Below, in pieces: positions 62,261-64,000 of a stretch of 64,000 nucleotides of DNA. The notes under the pieces were generated by a model. That model was not told where the DNA came from, did no database searches, and saw only the letters and a list, made by a program, of their open reading frames with translations. Position numbers and translations under genes: made by a program. The stretch is from positions 1,178,001 through 1,242,000 of the forward strand of contig OZ254081.1 in assembly GCA_965267505.1 (NCBI GenBank), in the 5' to 3' direction. This DNA comes from JANQHS01 sp965267505 (GTDB lineage Bacteria > Bacteroidota > Bacteroidia > Cytophagales > CCMP332). Positions within the stretch are counted from its first letter, which is position 1. Each line of letters begins with the position of its first letter.

Positions 62261-63394
62261 ATGTCAGGCAATTTCTTACTTGAATCATTTTACCTCTTTG
62301 GTTCCTTCCAGGGCTTGGTAATAGTATTTCTGCTTCTGTTCAGAAACAGGAACAGAGCAAACATGATTCTTGCTATTCTGATCACTCTTCTATCGACCTT
62401 CCTGCTCGAACAAGTTCTGTTCTTCAATGGTGGGATCAAGAATTACCCCCACATACTTTATTCGACCCTTCCCGTAACCTTCCTAATAGGTCCGGTTATC
62501 TACCATTACGTTAGAGAGAACAGCGGTACAGGCCAGGGCTGGCAATGGAAATATCTGATCCACTTGGCACCATTCTTTTATGAGCTTATTGTGCTTGCTC
62601 CCTTTTATTTTCTACCCGCGGAAATCAAGATCAGAATTTATGAGTATTCCGTGCAGGCAAGCAAAACCTTGCGTTTTGACCAATACTCATTTGGGTATAT
62701 GCTCTATGTGCTTTCGACACTTTATTTCCTGATCATGAGTTTCAAGATGCTCAGGAACCTGAATCCACAGAAGAGAAGGGAGCAAGGCAAAAGAAAACTA
62801 CTCATTTATATGGTTCAGGCTCTCTTCTTTTACCTCGTAATCAACATGATCCTATTCATCATTGCATTCTTTGAACCTAAGTATAGTTCAACGCTCCAGC
62901 AATTCAGCCCACTTCTGCTTGTCATACTCATCCATATTTTGGGTTTCATATGTTATTTGAATCCGGAAATGATTGAAGAAAATGCTAATTCAATAAAGTA
63001 TGTAAACTCCGGTCTAAGCGATCAGGAAGTGAAAAGGCTCGGCCAATCACTTGTCTCGCTTTTAGAAGAAAAACGATTATACCTGAACCAGGAATTAAAG
63101 CCTGAAGAATTAGCCAGGGAACTGGGAATATCCACCAGCAAGCTCTCCCAGGTAATCTCCGAAGGGTTGAACAGCAACTTCTACAATCTGGTCAATGAAA
63201 AGCGAGTTAAGAAAGCCAAGGGATTAATGGCCACGGACCAGTATTCTGATGCCAAGCTTTTACACATAGCACTGGACAGTGGATTTTCAAATAAATCTTC
63301 CTTCGTAAGAAATTTCAAGCGTTTCACGGGCATGAACCCTTCCGACTATAGAAGAAAAAGGCTCCACTCAAATGAGTGGAACGCAGGAGATTGA
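62261..63394 (+). CDS. Membrane-bound AraC family regulator
   Basis: 377 residues from ATG at 62261. Seven hydrophobic helices in the first 230 residues form a sensor of the 7TM type, and the last 110 residues are an AraC DNA-binding domain (ARELGISTSKLSQVISEGLNSNFYNLVNEKRV; RRKRLHS). Such proteins sense compounds at the membrane and bind DNA directly. Target genes may include the hydrolase gene that follows. Confidence 0.9.
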   Translation: MSGNFLLESFYLFGSFQGLVIVFLLLFRNRNRANMILAILITLLSTFLLEQVLFFNGGIKNYPHILYSTLPVTFLIGPVIYHYVRENSGTGQGWQWKYLIHLAPFFYELIVLAPFYFLPAEIKIRIYEYSVQASKTLRFDQYSFGYMLYVLSTLYFLIMSFKMLRNLNPQKRREQGKRKLLIYMVQALFFYLVINMILFIIAFFEPKYSSTLQQFSPLLLVILIHILGFICYLNPEMIEENANSIKYVNSGLSDQEVKRLGQSLVSLLEEKRLYLNQELKPEELARELGISTSKLSQVISEGLNSNFYNLVNEKRVKKAKGLMATDQYSDAKLLHIALDSGFSNKSSFVRNFKRFTGMNPSDYRRKRLHSNEWNAGD

Positions 63395-63428
63395 AGCCAT
63401 TATTAGCATTGGGTTAAAATCTTAGCCC

Positions 63429-64000
63429 GTGATTAGAAGAATATGCCTTTCCTTCCTTTTTGTTTTACTCTCCAAAACAACCATTGCCCAGATTAACAAC
63501 CTCAGGCACCCTGATAACTACCAAGCAGGTGAATATGCCAAACTGGGCAGGGTGGATAAATTTGGAAAAGGGCCGAAGGATATGGTACTGATTGCAGGAT
63601 GGGGTTTCGACGAAAGGCTTTTTGAAAAGCTCAAGGCGGATTCCATCCAGGAAAAGTATACTATGTATGCGGTGACCCTGCCCGGTTTCGGGGGAACCAA
63701 AGCTTATTCCATGCCGGAGCAAAATGAGGTTTACAGGGATCTTTATTGGACCAAGGGGATAATCACTGCTCTTAAGGAACTGATAGAAAGCGAGGGAATA
63801 GAAAAACCAATCCTTCTTTCCTATTTCACCTATAGCAATATTCTGGCGATGAGGCTTGCCCTGGATTATCCGGATCTGGTAGATCGGGTGGTCATCGTCA
63901 GTGGCATGGCAAAATTTATGGGGATGAATCCTTCCTACGAACCCTCCGATCTGGAACAAAGGATCTATTACGCAGAAAAAGTTATGGCCCAAAAATGGTG
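63429..64000 (+). CDS. Exported alpha/beta hydrolase (3' end missing)
   Basis: The frame starts at GTG (63429) with a signal peptide ending in TIAQ, and is open to the right edge. The fold is that of alpha/beta hydrolases (MVLIAGWGFDERLF; VTLPGFGGTKAY; ALDYPDLVDRVVIVSG). The nucleophile elbow, normally GxSxG, reads SYFTYS, so the usual serine motif is missing. Activity is doubtful or atypical. Confidence 0.75.
   Translation, partial: MIRRICLSFLFVLLSKTTIAQINNLRHPDNYQAGEYAKLGRVDKFGKGPKDMVLIAGWGFDERLFEKLKADSIQEKYTMYAVTLPGFGGTKAYSMPEQNEVYRDLYWTKGIITALKELIESEGIEKPILLSYFTYSNILAMRLALDYPDLVDRVVIVSGMAKFMGMNPSYEPSDLEQRIYYAEKVMAQKW

Overview
The window looks like a chromosomal segment of a Bacteroidota bacterium, most likely from the order Cytophagales. 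The basis is TonB-dependent transport genes, many short lipoproteins with an N-terminal lipobox, a DUF4270-type lipoprotein beside glmS, NqrF, a two-lipoyl-domain 2-oxoglutarate dehydrogenase E2, and promoters of the Bacteroidota type (-7 element TAnnTTTG). No rRNA or tRNA gene and no CRISPR array was recognised.

Positions 1-44250 are ordinary housekeeping chromosome. In order they hold: an ABC exporter cut by the left edge; a cytochrome c / SCO / lipoprotein cluster; a DPP-IV-like peptidase; a minus-strand operon panC-panD-flippase-hldE2-zinc peptidase-acyl-CoA dehydrogenase; a plus-strand block with a short GT5 (GlgA-like) protein, DUF4270 lipoprotein and glmS; ridA and gltX; a Na+/H+ antiporter; a vitamin-uptake locus (TonB receptor under a TPP riboswitch, PnuC-type transporter with a NadR-like kinase); two TonB-C proteins; an arginase-family gene split by a frameshift; nqrF and accD; a saccharopine-dehydrogenase-like gene; sucA-sucB; a membrane DCC-type oxidoreductase pair; monomeric icd.

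The unusual part is 44.5-59.6 kb. Two blocks (about 44585-49353 and 53260-59578) are built like integron gene cassettes. Every gene points the same way and is AT-rich, and most are followed at once by an imperfect palindrome that starts with AAC and ends with GTT, as in attC sites. In four cassettes the core bases before the gene are the reverse complement of the core bases after it (7/8 to 9/9 matches), which is expected only if each unit was once a circle closed at that site. No integrase lies in the window, so these are attC arrays without an integrase (CALIN-like). Cargo: a membrane DUF4145/HEPN-like protein, a membrane coiled-coil protein, a GNAT acetyltransferase, a Fic protein with a 58-residue membrane protein and its own operator-rich promoter, a PEP-mutase-family enzyme, an OLD-like ATPase, a putative abortive-infection protein (putAbiC type), and a two-gene unit of unknown function whose second protein may end in an RNase-like domain. 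Several of these belong to families linked to phage defence. The two blocks are separated by ordinary chromosomal genes (49404-52918).

Positions 59614-64000 return to chromosome: lipoproteins, an intradiol-dioxygenase-like protein, DUF2200, a membrane AraC-type regulator, and an alpha/beta-hydrolase cut by the right edge.

All function calls come from reading translated sequence and motifs by eye; no database search was run.
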